From the NCBI GenBank assembly GCA_964471755.1, contig CAYYJM010000013.1, positions 1-44,988 on the forward strand: 44,988 nt of DNA, given 5' to 3'. The stretch comes from CAYYJM01 sp964471755 (lineage in GTDB: Bacteria; Planctomycetota; Planctomycetia; Gemmatales; Gemmataceae). A program made the position numbers and the translations under genes. Under the pieces are notes generated by a model. That model was not told the DNA's origin and made no database searches. It worked only from the letters and a program-made list of their open reading frames with translations. Shown here one piece after another: positions 26,445 through 36,759 of this stretch (its first letter is position 1; every line of letters starts with the position of its first letter).

Positions 26445-26630
26445 CTTTCTGACCCTGTTCTGACTTTCTGTTCTAACTTTTTTGGACTGCGGCGATTCCT
26501 TTTCGCCGCTTTGACTTTCTGACTTGCTCGGCGGTCATCCTCCCAAGTGAGAAAGCCAGAGCGGCGAAGAATCGCCGCAGTCCAAAAAAGTTAGAAAGTC
26601 AGAAAGTTAGATAGGCAGAATAGAGTCAGA
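26445..26630. repeat. Long inverted hairpin repeat between leuS and the Uma2 gene
   Basis: Two arms that pair over about 45 bases: left 26471-26520 and right 26550-26596, around a loop of about 30 bases. Each arm has the T-run, GGACTGCGGCGA and TCGCCGC core of the repeat at 3711-3980, flanked by CTTTCTGACTT boxes. Outer boxes extend the pairing further. It lies between the stop of leuS (26655) and the start of the Uma2 gene, both on the minus strand. No gene is seen in the 238-base gap. Confidence 0.85.
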
Positions 26631-26654
26631 AACTCTCTTGTGCCGCGGGCTCCT

Positions 26655-29414
<2,760 letters not shown>

Positions 29415-29564
29415 GGTCGGTCCCGAGGGGAAGGCCAGGAGGAATATGCGATCATCCTATTCAGGAGACGGAGCGATTCCCACCCAGCGGGGTTCGGGGC
29501 GGAACGCGGTCGCCTTCTCCTGTAGAATGGCTGGAGAACCGTTACCCTGTTTGAGGGCGACCCG

Positions 29565-30329
29565 ATGCCGATTCATGACTGGACTCGCGTCACCGCGGGA
29601 ACCTGGCACGCCTTCCACCTGAGCTGGACCGCCGAGATCCAGCTGGCCCTGAACGAGGGCCTATTGCCGGCGGACTACTACGCCCAGGCCGAGCAGATTG
29701 CCGGCCCCCTCGGCCCTGACGTCCTGACGCTCCAGACACCCGATCCGGACAACGCTTCCTCCGACAGCGGAGCATTCCCGCATTCCACCGGCTCGGGCGG
29801 CCTGGCCGTGGCGACCGCTAAACCACGAGCCCGCTTCACCGCCGAGGCGGAGATGAACGACTACGTCCTCAAGCGACGAACCATTGTCATCCGACACGCC
29901 AGCGGCGACCGCATCGTCGCTCTGGTGGAACTCGTCTCGCCCGGCAACAAGTCGTCCTACCACGGCCTCCGTTCCTTCGTCGAGAAGGCCGTCGAGGCCC
30001 TCTTCCGCGGTTATCACCTGCTCATCGTCGATCTGTTCCCGCCGACTGTCCGCGATCCGAATGGGATTCATGCCGCCATCTGGAGCGAATTCAGCGACGA
30101 CGCCTTCGTGCCGCCGGAGGATTCGCCGCTGACACTGGTCTCCTATTCCGCCGGTCCACGGAAGAGGGCCTACATCGAGCCGACCGCCGTCGGGCGGGAA
30201 CTGGCTGACATGGCCCTGTTCCTGGAGCCGGAACTGTACGTCAACGTGCCGCTGGAGGCGACCTATCAGGCAGCCTACCGGGGCGTCCCACGGCGCTGGA
30301 AGGCCGTGCTGGAGGCACCGGCGACGTGA
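29565..30329 (+). CDS. DUF4058 protein, full-length form
   Basis: A 254-residue protein starting MPIHDWTRV, the family signature, with GAGG eight bases upstream. FHLSWTAEIQLALNEGLLP, VALVELVSPGNKSS and VPLEATYQAAYRG are the conserved blocks. It is a paralogue of the gene at 23453-24106 and has about 40 extra residues in the middle: a polar linker (DPDNASSDSG) and a block GGLAVATAKPRARF followed by EAEMNDYVLKRR. That block is what I expect of a complete DUF4058. The function is unknown. Its promoter region is the 150-base gap it shares with leuS. It is not in an operon; the next gene converges from the minus strand, eleven bases after it. Confidence 0.9.
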   Translation: MPIHDWTRVTAGTWHAFHLSWTAEIQLALNEGLLPADYYAQAEQIAGPLGPDVLTLQTPDPDNASSDSGAFPHSTGSGGLAVATAKPRARFTAEAEMNDYVLKRRTIVIRHASGDRIVALVELVSPGNKSSYHGLRSFVEKAVEALFRGYHLLIVDLFPPTVRDPNGIHAAIWSEFSDDAFVPPEDSPLTLVSYSAGPRKRAYIEPTAVGRELADMALFLEPELYVNVPLEATYQAAYRGVPRRWKAVLEAPAT

Positions 30330-30339
30330 CGCGGGGCGG

Positions 30340-31200
30340 TCAAGTGTTGACTGTGACGCCGCGCTGGCGAAGTTGATCCAGTGCTGCCTGGCCTCTGAAG
30401 CCGTAAAGGTTCCCCGCCAGTTCCAACGTTGTGAGGCGAGCCAGGTGGGATGACCTTGACAGCGCCTCTACCCCGGCATCATCGATTCCGTTATATCCCA
30501 GGTTCAGGCTGGTGAGGTTGGTCAAGTATGGCGAACCAGCCAGCGCCGCCGCTCCCTCGTCCGTGATCTGATTTTCCGACAGGTTAAGATGGGTGAGGTT
30601 GGTAAGGTCAGATGAGCCGGCCAGCGCCGCCGCCCCCACGGAACCGATCTGATTGGACCACAAATCCAGGTCGGTCAGGTTGGTGAGGTGAGATGCGTTG
30701 GCCAGCGCAGCCGCTCCCTCATCGCCGATTTGGTTGGACCATAGGGCGAGGTAAACCAGGCCAGCAAGGTGGGGCGAAGCGACCAGCGTTGTCGTCCCAA
30801 CATCGCCGATCTCGCTCGCCCACAGATGCAACGAAACCACGCTGGCCAGTCGGGGCGAGCCGGCAACCCATTTCACTTCATCCAGACTCAAACGGCCGAC
30901 AGGGCACCACCAGACGCCACTCCAGGGCGAATCGGACAGGTCTTGTGGCCCGCACTCGGTGCCGACCCAACCCAGCCAGCAGCCAGATAGCGGCTCCCAG
31001 CGTCGAACCACTACGGCCGGGAAATCAATCCATACGTCAGGATCACGCACCGACCGGCGCAGACACTGGGCCACCTCACCTTCGCCCTGGTCTTCGAGCC
31101 AGTCGGCCAGGATGAGCCGGCGGTCGAGTTCCTGCGGATGTTCCTTCGCCCCCTGGAGCAGGGCCAATCCAGTCGAGTCGTGTTGACAGTCAGGCCACAT
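30340..31200 (-). CDS. TIGR02996-domain protein with leucine-rich repeats
   Basis: A 286-residue protein. Residues about 10-40 hold the TIGR02996 repeat-companion domain: LDRRLILADWLEDQGE, a short motif found almost only in Gemmataceae-type planctomycetes. Residues 118-270 carry about six leucine-rich repeats with a 27-residue period, of the type LTNLTSLNLGYNGIDDAG and LVYLALWSNQIGDEGAAAL. The period gives an 81-base DNA repeat, so copies differ by few bases. Such repeats are protein-binding surfaces. GAGG lies eight bases before the ATG. Between the companion domain and the repeats is a Trp-rich part (SGCWLGWVGTECG, SGVWWCP). The partner and role are not known. No signal peptide is visible, so it is cytoplasmic. 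Confidence 0.85.
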   Translation of the reverse strand: MWPDCQHDSTGLALLQGAKEHPQELDRRLILADWLEDQGEGEVAQCLRRSVRDPDVWIDFPAVVVRRWEPLSGCWLGWVGTECGPQDLSDSPWSGVWWCPVGRLSLDEVKWVAGSPRLASVVSLHLWASEIGDVGTTTLVASPHLAGLVYLALWSNQIGDEGAAALANASHLTNLTDLDLWSNQIGSVGAAALAGSSDLTNLTHLNLSENQITDEGAAALAGSPYLTNLTSLNLGYNGIDDAGVEALSRSSHLARLTTLELAGNLYGFRGQAALDQLRQRGVTVNT

Positions 31201-31259
31201 CGGACGATCCTCGTTCCGGGCCGTCGGTGGCCCTCGGCTTTTCCACGCAGGGACTCATT

Positions 31260-32177
31260 CTATCGAACAGCCGCCAGCCTCTCCGCCAGCTCGGCGATGT
31301 ACGTCCGCCCCTTGACGCCCTCTTCGAGTTGATCGAGCAGCCGCACCGGGATGGCCGACACGCCTCGATGAGCCCCACACAAAGCACCGGTCATCGCCGC
31401 GACGGTGTCGGTGTCATCGCCCAGGGCGATAGCCCGGGCCACGGCGTCCTCGAATGAGCCGGCCGACGTCGTGAAGCAGGCGATGGCCGTCACCACGGAA
31501 CGGTGCGCCTCCAGGCTGCTGCCCAGGCTCGCCAGGCTGTCGCCGGGCCGCGACCGGGCGGCGACGTCGAGGTGCCAGCGGAACTCCTCACTGTGCGATC
31601 GCCGCCGCAGTTCTCCGTAGAACGTCTTGCGGTCGAGCGGTCCCGGCCGCAACGCCAGGGCCACGGCCACGGCCAGCAGTTCTGCTCCCTCGATGCCGAG
31701 CGGATGCATGTGCGTCGGCAGCGCCGACAGGCGAGCCTCCTCCGCCACCCGATCGAGATCGTCGTGGAACGCCAGCCCGACCGGCGCGACACGCATGGCC
31801 GCCCCGTTGCCGAAAGAGCCGCCGGGAAGGTGAGTCCGGGCGATGCCGCGCCAGTCGCGTCCCTCGACCATCGCCGCGAGTACGAGCCTGGCCCCCTGGC
31901 CGTAGCCGCGTTCGGGGTGATAGTTCGCCGCGAACGCCCGGACCAGGGCGTCCTCGACGATCCGCCCTTCTTCGACGAGCGTCTCGGCGACGCCGATCAT
32001 CATCTCGGTATCGTCGGTATAGATGAGCGGGTCGTTGTCGCGATTGGCGATGAGTTCACCGAGCGACCCGTAGCCCCAGAAAATGTTGTCGGCGGAGAGC
32101 CCCTCGAATGGCGCGCCGATGGCATCACCCACGGCGAGGCCGAGCAGGCAGCCGGCGAACTGTTCCCTGCGGTTCAT
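31260..32177 (-). CDS. ADP-ribosylglycohydrolase family protein
   Basis: A 305-residue protein of the ARH/DraG fold, which removes ADP-ribose from proteins or other acceptors using Mg ions. The metal motifs are complete: YTDDTEMM (Asp55, Asp56) near the N-terminus, SFGNGAAMR in the middle, and GDDTDT (Asp254, Asp255, Asp257) near the C-terminus. The N-terminal GCLLGLAVGDAIGAPFEG is the family's opening. GGAG lies just before the ATG at 32177. It is divergent from a Tat-secreted protein, and the 96 bases between them hold both promoters. No ADP-ribosyltransferase is seen nearby, so the substrate is open. Confidence 0.92.
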   Translation of the reverse strand: MNRREQFAGCLLGLAVGDAIGAPFEGLSADNIFWGYGSLGELIANRDNDPLIYTDDTEMMIGVAETLVEEGRIVEDALVRAFAANYHPERGYGQGARLVLAAMVEGRDWRGIARTHLPGGSFGNGAAMRVAPVGLAFHDDLDRVAEEARLSALPTHMHPLGIEGAELLAVAVALALRPGPLDRKTFYGELRRRSHSEEFRWHLDVAARSRPGDSLASLGSSLEAHRSVVTAIACFTTSAGSFEDAVARAIALGDDTDTVAAMTGALCGAHRGVSAIPVRLLDQLEEGVKGRTYIAELAERLAAVR

Positions 32178-32273
32178 TCTCCGTCTCCCTCTACCGAAAG
32201 CGTTCGATCCGCCACTCGGCTCTGTTCATCGTCTCCTTTTCATGGTACGCTGGAACCAGGTGGAGGGATTGTC

Positions 32274-33575
32274 ATGAACGATCGTGCCCAGCGGATTTCG
32301 CGTCGCAAGTTCCTGGCCTCGACGGCGGCGGCTCTCACGCTCGCCGGCTCGGCCACGACCCAGACTGCGCAGGCGGCCCGGGCCGACGGCCTCGGCCGCA
32401 AGCCCATCGCCGTCATCACGACTGTCTACCGGCCGATGTCCCACGCCGACCACATCGCCGGACGCTTCCTCCACGGCTACACGATTGCCGGCAAGCACCA
32501 CCAGCCGCGCTTCTTCGTCCGCTCGATGCACGTCGAGCAGACGCCTGACAACGACATGTCACGCGACCTGAGCCGGCAGTTTCGCTTCCGCCTCTGCCGA
32601 ACCGTCGAGGACGCCCTCGTCGAGGACGGCAAACTCGCCGTCGAGGGCGTGCTGCTCATCGGCGAACACGGCAACTATCCGCGCAACGAGAAGGGCCAGA
32701 TCCTCTATCCCCGGCATGAACTATTCGGCCAGATCGTCGAGGTCTTCCGCAAGGCCGGTCGGAGCGTGCCCGTCTTCAACGACAAGCACCTCTCCTACAG
32801 CTGGGCGAAGTGCCAGGAGATGATGGCCTGGACGAAGGAACTCCAGATTCCGCTCATGGCCGGCTCCTCGCTGCCGGTGACCTGGCGTCGGCCGGAACTG
32901 GAACTGCCACTGGAGACGCCGATCGAGGACGCCCTCGTCGCCGGCTACGGTCCGGTCGAGGTGTACGGCTTCCACGCCCTGGAGGCGCTGCAGACGATGC
33001 TCGAACGCCGCAAGGGCGGCGAAACCGGCCTGGCCGCCGTGACCTGTCTGACCGGCAAGGACGTCTGGAAGGCAGGCGACGCTCGCCGGTGGAGTTGGCC
33101 GCTGCTGGAGGCCGCCCTCGCCCGCAGCGAGACGGTCAACGTCGGCGACATCCGCCAGAACGTCGGCGCTTATCCGGTGCAGACCATGCCGCCGGTGCCG
33201 GCCACGGCCTTCCTGCTGGAGTATCGCGACGGCACCCGCGGCACGGTGCTGCTGCTCAACGGCCACGTCCAGGACTTCACGTTCGCCGCGAAGATCAGGA
33301 ACGACCCGAAGCCGGCCTCGACGCTTTTCTACCTGCCGTCGCCGCCAGGTTCGCGCTACTTCGACGCCCTGGTGATGAACATCGAGAAACTGCTGGAAAC
33401 GGGAGTCGCTCCCTATCCGATCGAGCGCACCCTGTTGACCAGCGGGGCGCTCGACTCCCTGATGGAGAGCCATCAGAAGCCCGGCACGCGGATCGAGACG
33501 CCGGGGCTTATCGACCTCGCCTACCAGGCCCCGGCCGATAGCGGCTTCATCCGCACGCCGCTCGCCGCAGGATGA
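32274..33575 (+). CDS. Tat-exported protein of unknown function
   Basis: A 433-residue protein. The ATG at 32274 is chosen from the strong GGAGGG seven bases upstream and because it begins the twin-arginine signal SRRKFLASTAAALTLAG; the frame is open far upstream, but that part is antisense to the neighbouring gene and is not real. The mature part has an early Rossmann-like strand (PIAVITTVYRPMSHADHIAG), then GVLLIGEHGNYPRN, then a C-terminal half with MLERRKGGETGLAAVTCLTG. The C-terminal GALDSLMES resembles the tail of Gfo/Idh/MocA-type oxidoreductases, but the usual dinucleotide-binding motif is absent. Exported proteins of this kind are numerous in planctomycetes. A function cannot be stated. 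It converges on the next gene, 11 bases away. Confidence 0.8.
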   Translation: MNDRAQRISRRKFLASTAAALTLAGSATTQTAQAARADGLGRKPIAVITTVYRPMSHADHIAGRFLHGYTIAGKHHQPRFFVRSMHVEQTPDNDMSRDLSRQFRFRLCRTVEDALVEDGKLAVEGVLLIGEHGNYPRNEKGQILYPRHELFGQIVEVFRKAGRSVPVFNDKHLSYSWAKCQEMMAWTKELQIPLMAGSSLPVTWRRPELELPLETPIEDALVAGYGPVEVYGFHALEALQTMLERRKGGETGLAAVTCLTGKDVWKAGDARRWSWPLLEAALARSETVNVGDIRQNVGAYPVQTMPPVPATAFLLEYRDGTRGTVLLLNGHVQDFTFAAKIRNDPKPASTLFYLPSPPGSRYFDALVMNIEKLLETGVAPYPIERTLLTSGALDSLMESHQKPGTRIETPGLIDLAYQAPADSGFIRTPLAAG

Positions 33576-33586
33576 TCGCGAACGGT

Positions 33587-34018
33587 TCAGCTTGCTGTTG
33601 TCGGTTCGTCCGCAGGGGGCGTGGCCAGCTGGAGGCCCCACGCCCGCTTCAACTCGTCCTGAAACACCTCATGGATCAGGGCAAGGTGGGCTTTCGGGCC
33701 GCCCGGAAAGCCGCTGGCCTCAGTGGCGATCGCGAGGTGGACGATGGCGGCCAGTCGAGCCGCCCCCTCCTTGCTCATTCCGGGGTGCAGGTTGAACACC
33801 TGGAAGATGAGTTCCCCGCGCTGAGTTGGGTTCTGGTCCGCCAGGTAGGTATCGACCTCGGCGAAGAGTGCATCGCGGTCGCTGACGTACGACTCCGCCA
33901 TGATGGCGAAATTCCTCGGATTGCGATGCTGCACGTCGGCGCGGAGAGACTCCAGGGCGGCATTCACCCGGCTGAGTTGCTCCAGGACGAGGGCGAGTTC
34001 CGCTTCGTTGGCGATCAT
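33587..34018 (-). CDS. Small protein partner of the nucleotidyltransferase (possible antitoxin)
   Basis: A 143-residue protein. The ATG at 34018 overlaps the stop of the upstream gene by ATGA, which fixes the start. Residues about 8-65 are helical, with the segment NPRNFAIMAESYVSD followed by DALFAEVDTYLAD, which I recall from small proteins next to nucleotidyltransferase genes. The second half (QVFNLHPGMSKEGAARL, HEVFQDELKRAWG) has no recognised match. The length is about twice that of the usual partner, so it may be a fusion. No metal or DNA-binding motif is seen. It is probably made only with the upstream gene. It converges on the Tat gene. Confidence 0.65.
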   Translation of the reverse strand: MIANEAELALVLEQLSRVNAALESLRADVQHRNPRNFAIMAESYVSDRDALFAEVDTYLADQNPTQRGELIFQVFNLHPGMSKEGAARLAAIVHLAIATEASGFPGGPKAHLALIHEVFQDELKRAWGLQLATPPADEPTTAS

Positions 34019-34485
34019 GGCACCAGCCTCACCATGCCCTTGAGAGTACCCACCGGCCAGCCGAATTCCCGACACCGATCATGGCGAACGCGGGAGTAAA
34101 TGTCGACGTAATGGCTGTATGCCTCCGAAACCGGGAGAACTGGCTTCACTTCGATCCGATAATCGCGGTGCGTGAAGCGCTTCGCCACGACCCGCTGCTG
34201 GGCCGAGGTGAAATCGACAGCGGGGTCCCAGTCCGGAGGCATGACGAGGATGATGTCGATGTCGTTGGGTTCATCGACCGCTTGCTCCACGAAGCTCCCG
34301 TCGAGAATGACCTGAACGGCCCAGCCGGTGCTGGCCAGAGTCACCAGCCAGCGCTCCAGGTTTGCGAACAGGCGAATTCGAGTGTCCGTCCGTCCCATGC
34401 GTCCAAAGGCGTCTTCGACTTCACGCAACGTCGCGTCCTGAATTCCAGGGCACAACAGGCCTCGCTCGTCGAACGCCAACGGCAT
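34015..34485 (-). CDS. Nucleotidyltransferase-like protein (MNT/DUF6932 type)
   Basis: A 156-residue protein started at the ATG at 34485; GGCAGG lies about eight bases upstream, and further in-frame starts extend into DNA of no protein character. The centre reads ILDGSFVEQA then NDIDIILVMPPDWD, the G-S-x(n)-D-x-D active-site pattern of minimal nucleotidyltransferases; the acidic pair lies in NDIDII. GRSF-type variants in this family transfer AMP or other nucleotides to partner proteins or tRNA. DUF6932 is my best family guess, not checked. It is the first of two genes that overlap by ATGA. The end is Trp/Arg-rich (CREFGWPVGTLKG). No promoter was found in the 237-base gap upstream. Confidence 0.7.
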   Translation of the reverse strand: MPLAFDERGLLCPGIQDATLREVEDAFGRMGRTDTRIRLFANLERWLVTLASTGWAVQVILDGSFVEQAVDEPNDIDIILVMPPDWDPAVDFTSAQQRVVAKRFTHRDYRIEVKPVLPVSEAYSHYVDIYSRVRHDRCREFGWPVGTLKGMVRLVP

Positions 34486-34705
34486 GCCCGCCTGCCTTTC
34501 TTCGTGGGTACTCAGGCCCGCCCACGCCGATCGTCCGTCCCTCTTCATCGTACATCGAAGCAAGACAATCCGCCAGCGTTCAAGACGGTTCGTCACCGCC
34601 CACCAGAGGACTGGAGCGAGGCAAGCACGGGGCACCGCGCATCGGGCAGGGCTAGCACGTCGAGCCGCATCTCGACTCGGAGGATTTGCCAATTGGAGAG
34701 AGGCA

Positions 34706-34729
34706 GGAGTGAAATTCGCGAGTCACTCC
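34706..34729 (-). terminator. Weak hairpin at the end of pyrF
   Basis: Arms 34706-34712 and 34723-34729 pair over seven bases around a ten-base loop; one arm includes the pyrF stop codon. There is no T-run after it. A direct repeat GATTTGCCA flanks it on both sides. It may help end pyrF transcription. Confidence 0.35.
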
Positions 34730-35595
34730 GATTTGCCAGAAAAGGCCAACGCCGTGATCGTCTCGCGCGTCGCCTGCTCGATCTTCGCCTCCCAGTCGCG
34801 TTCTTCCGGTCGGTACGGGAAGAGGATGCCACGCGAGCTGTTCACGACCGCTCCGAGGCCGTCCATCCGGAAGGCCGGCAGCACGTCCGCCGCAGTGCCG
34901 CCCTGGGCTCCGTAGCCCGGCACCAGGAAGATCACCGGCTCCATCGCACCGCGCAGCAGGGCCAGTTCACGCGGATGCGTCGCGCCGACGACCGCTCCCA
35001 CGTCGCCCAGGCCGCAGGCTCCCAGGTTCTCGCGAGCCCAGGCCGTCACGGCAGCTCCGACGTGCTGATACACCGGCTTCCCCTCGCACACCAGATCCTG
35101 GAACTGGCCCGCGCCAGCATTGCTCGTCCGCACCAGGACGAAGACGCCGCCGCCGACCTTTCGCGCGCTGGCCAGGAACGGCTCGACGGCATCGCGACCG
35201 AGATAGCCGTTGATCGTCAGCGAATCGGCCCCCCAGACGTGGAAGGCGGCGTCGGCGTACGCGGTCGCTGTCGAGGCGATGTCATTCCGTTTGCCATCGA
35301 GGATGGTCAGCACGCCCAGGGCGCGGGCCTTGGCCAGCAGACGTTGCAGGACCGTGAAGCCGGCCGGACCGAGGGCCTCGAAGAACGCCGCCTGCGGCTT
35401 GACGATCGGGACCAGCGGCGCGACGATGTCCAGCACGCGCGAGCAGAACGCCTCGTACGCTTCGGCCTTCCTCTCCGTGCCGTGCTTCTCGCGCAGGGTC
35501 GTCGGCAGCGACTCCCAGCGTGGATCGAGTCCGACGCAGACGGCGTTGCCCTTCTGGCGGATGGCCTCGGCGAGGCGGTCGGCGAAATGCGTCAT
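34723..35595 (-). CDS. pyrF: Orotidine 5'-phosphate decarboxylase, type 2
   Basis: A 290-residue enzyme that converts OMP to UMP, the last step of pyrimidine synthesis. The type 2 signature LDGKRNDIASTA holds the catalytic Asp100, Lys102 and Asp105. VCVGLDPRWE opens the barrel, and the phosphate-binding end reads FLVPGYGAQGG and NSSRGILFPY. The ATG at 35595 overlaps the stop of the epimerase gene by ATGA, so the two are coupled. An in-frame ATG at 35631 lies within the epimerase gene and is not used. A hairpin follows the gene. The other pyrimidine gene here, pyrD, is not linked. Confidence 0.96.
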   Translation of the reverse strand: MTHFADRLAEAIRQKGNAVCVGLDPRWESLPTTLREKHGTERKAEAYEAFCSRVLDIVAPLVPIVKPQAAFFEALGPAGFTVLQRLLAKARALGVLTILDGKRNDIASTATAYADAAFHVWGADSLTINGYLGRDAVEPFLASARKVGGGVFVLVRTSNAGAGQFQDLVCEGKPVYQHVGAAVTAWARENLGACGLGDVGAVVGATHPRELALLRGAMEPVIFLVPGYGAQGGTAADVLPAFRMDGLGAVVNSSRGILFPYRPEERDWEAKIEQATRETITALAFSGKSE

Positions 35596-36602
35596 GGCTC
35601 GGCCCTTTCGGCTTGCTGCTGAAGATACCACGCGAACGTTCGGCGAAGGCCCTCGCGGATCTCGACGCGCGGCGACCAGCCGAGCTGCGTCCGGGCCCTG
35701 TCACTGCTGTAGTGGATCGAGCCGCCCAGGGCCGCGACGACCTGGCGGCTCCACTCCCGCGGCTTCTCGATCTTGCGAAATCGGCTCCACGCCTCGCAGA
35801 CGAAGGCGGTCCAGAGGGCGAGCGTGAACGACGCCCGGCGAGTGATCCGTGGCAGACCCAACTCGTCGGTCATGGCATCGAGCAGCTCGTGCTGGCTGAG
35901 GGGGCCGCCGGCGAGATGGAATGTCTGACCCACGGCGTCGGCATTCGTCGCGGCCCGGTACGCGCCCTCGGCGACGTCCTCGGCATGGATCAGGTCCACC
36001 GGATTGGTGCCGGTGCCAAGGATCGCGACCCGGCCGGCTCGCAGAGCCGGGATGAGCCACGGCAGCCGGTGCCGATCGCGGGGACCGTAGATCCAGGTCG
36101 GCCGGACGATCGTCCAGTCGCCGGGATAGACCTGCACCCGCTGCTCGGCCAGGATTGTGGCCCGGCTCGCGTGGTCCCACCACCACGGATTCTGGCCGAG
36201 CGGAGCGTCCTCGCTGATCGAGTGTCCTTCCAGGCGAGGCGGGTGACCGTAAACTGTCACCGAACTGACGTGCAGGAACCGACCGACGGCGGCGATCTCG
36301 CTGGCCTTGAGCAGGTTGACCGTGGCGACGGGACCGTCGCGGAAGTGGAGCGACCAGGGGCCCCCGTCGCCGACACGACCGGCGCAGTGGAAGACGAGGT
36401 CGGCCCCATCGACGGCGTCGAGCAGGGAGCCGGGCTGGGTCAGATCACCGACGACCAGATCGACGCCGAGGCGAGCGAGGAAGTGCGTGTCGGAGCCGGG
36501 CCGAACGAGGGCGCGAACCGCCTGGCCGTGTTCGACGAGGAGTTCCACCAGATGGCTGCCGAGGAGCCCCGTCGCTCCTGTGACCACACATCGCCGCGAC
36601 AC
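35592..36602 (-). CDS. NAD-dependent epimerase/dehydratase (extended SDR), atypical active site
   Basis: A 336-residue protein. The GTG at 36602 is chosen because GGAGG lies eight bases upstream and because it puts VTGATGLLGSHLVE, the NAD-binding GxxGxxG, at the N-terminus. HVSSVTVYGHP carries the usual Ser strand. The catalytic YxxxK expected 25-30 residues later is not seen: the region reads WWDHASRATILAEQRV, where Lys is Thr. RPTWIYGPRDRHRLP and DLIHAEDVAEGA are the normal substrate-side motifs. It may be a non-catalytic NAD-binding protein or an enzyme of the group that uses another base. It is the first gene of a pair with pyrF. Upstream lies a palindrome. Confidence 0.88.
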   Translation of the reverse strand: MSRRCVVTGATGLLGSHLVELLVEHGQAVRALVRPGSDTHFLARLGVDLVVGDLTQPGSLLDAVDGADLVFHCAGRVGDGGPWSLHFRDGPVATVNLLKASEIAAVGRFLHVSSVTVYGHPPRLEGHSISEDAPLGQNPWWWDHASRATILAEQRVQVYPGDWTIVRPTWIYGPRDRHRLPWLIPALRAGRVAILGTGTNPVDLIHAEDVAEGAYRAATNADAVGQTFHLAGGPLSQHELLDAMTDELGLPRITRRASFTLALWTAFVCEAWSRFRKIEKPREWSRQVVAALGGSIHYSSDRARTQLGWSPRVEIREGLRRTFAWYLQQQAERAEP

Positions 36603-36654
36603 GACTGCGCCCTCCGGATTGCGAGAACCGGCGCAGTCATTGTAGCGGAGAACT

Positions 36655-36737
36655 GGCGAGCCGGGAGCGTCAGCGACCGGAGTAAACGCTTCTTCACCAG
36701 AAACGTACACTCCGGTCGCTGGCGCTCCCGGCTCGCC
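36655..36737. repeat. Long palindrome between VWA and epimerase genes
   Basis: Arms 36655-36683 and 36709-36737 pair at 28 of 29 positions around a 25-base loop, and the flanks add weaker pairing. The arm reads GGCGAGCCGGGAGCGTCAGC and continues to GGAGT. Both neighbours are on the minus strand, so it may end the VWA transcript before the epimerase gene. I have seen GCCGGGAGCGTCAGC-like repeats in planctomycete DNA, so it may be a member of a dispersed family; this was not searched. Confidence 0.8.
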
Positions 36738-36759
36738 GAAGACAGTTCGCCGAAGCCGA

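Noticed and set aside
30450..30780. Regular repeats that could be read as a CRISPR array
   Set aside because: They are 81-base in-frame copies of 27-residue leucine-rich repeats, with no spacers of constant length and no cas genes.
31503..32273. Upstream extension of the Tat-gene frame to 31503
   Set aside because: It is antisense to the ADP-ribosylglycohydrolase and would bury the Tat signal in the middle of the protein.
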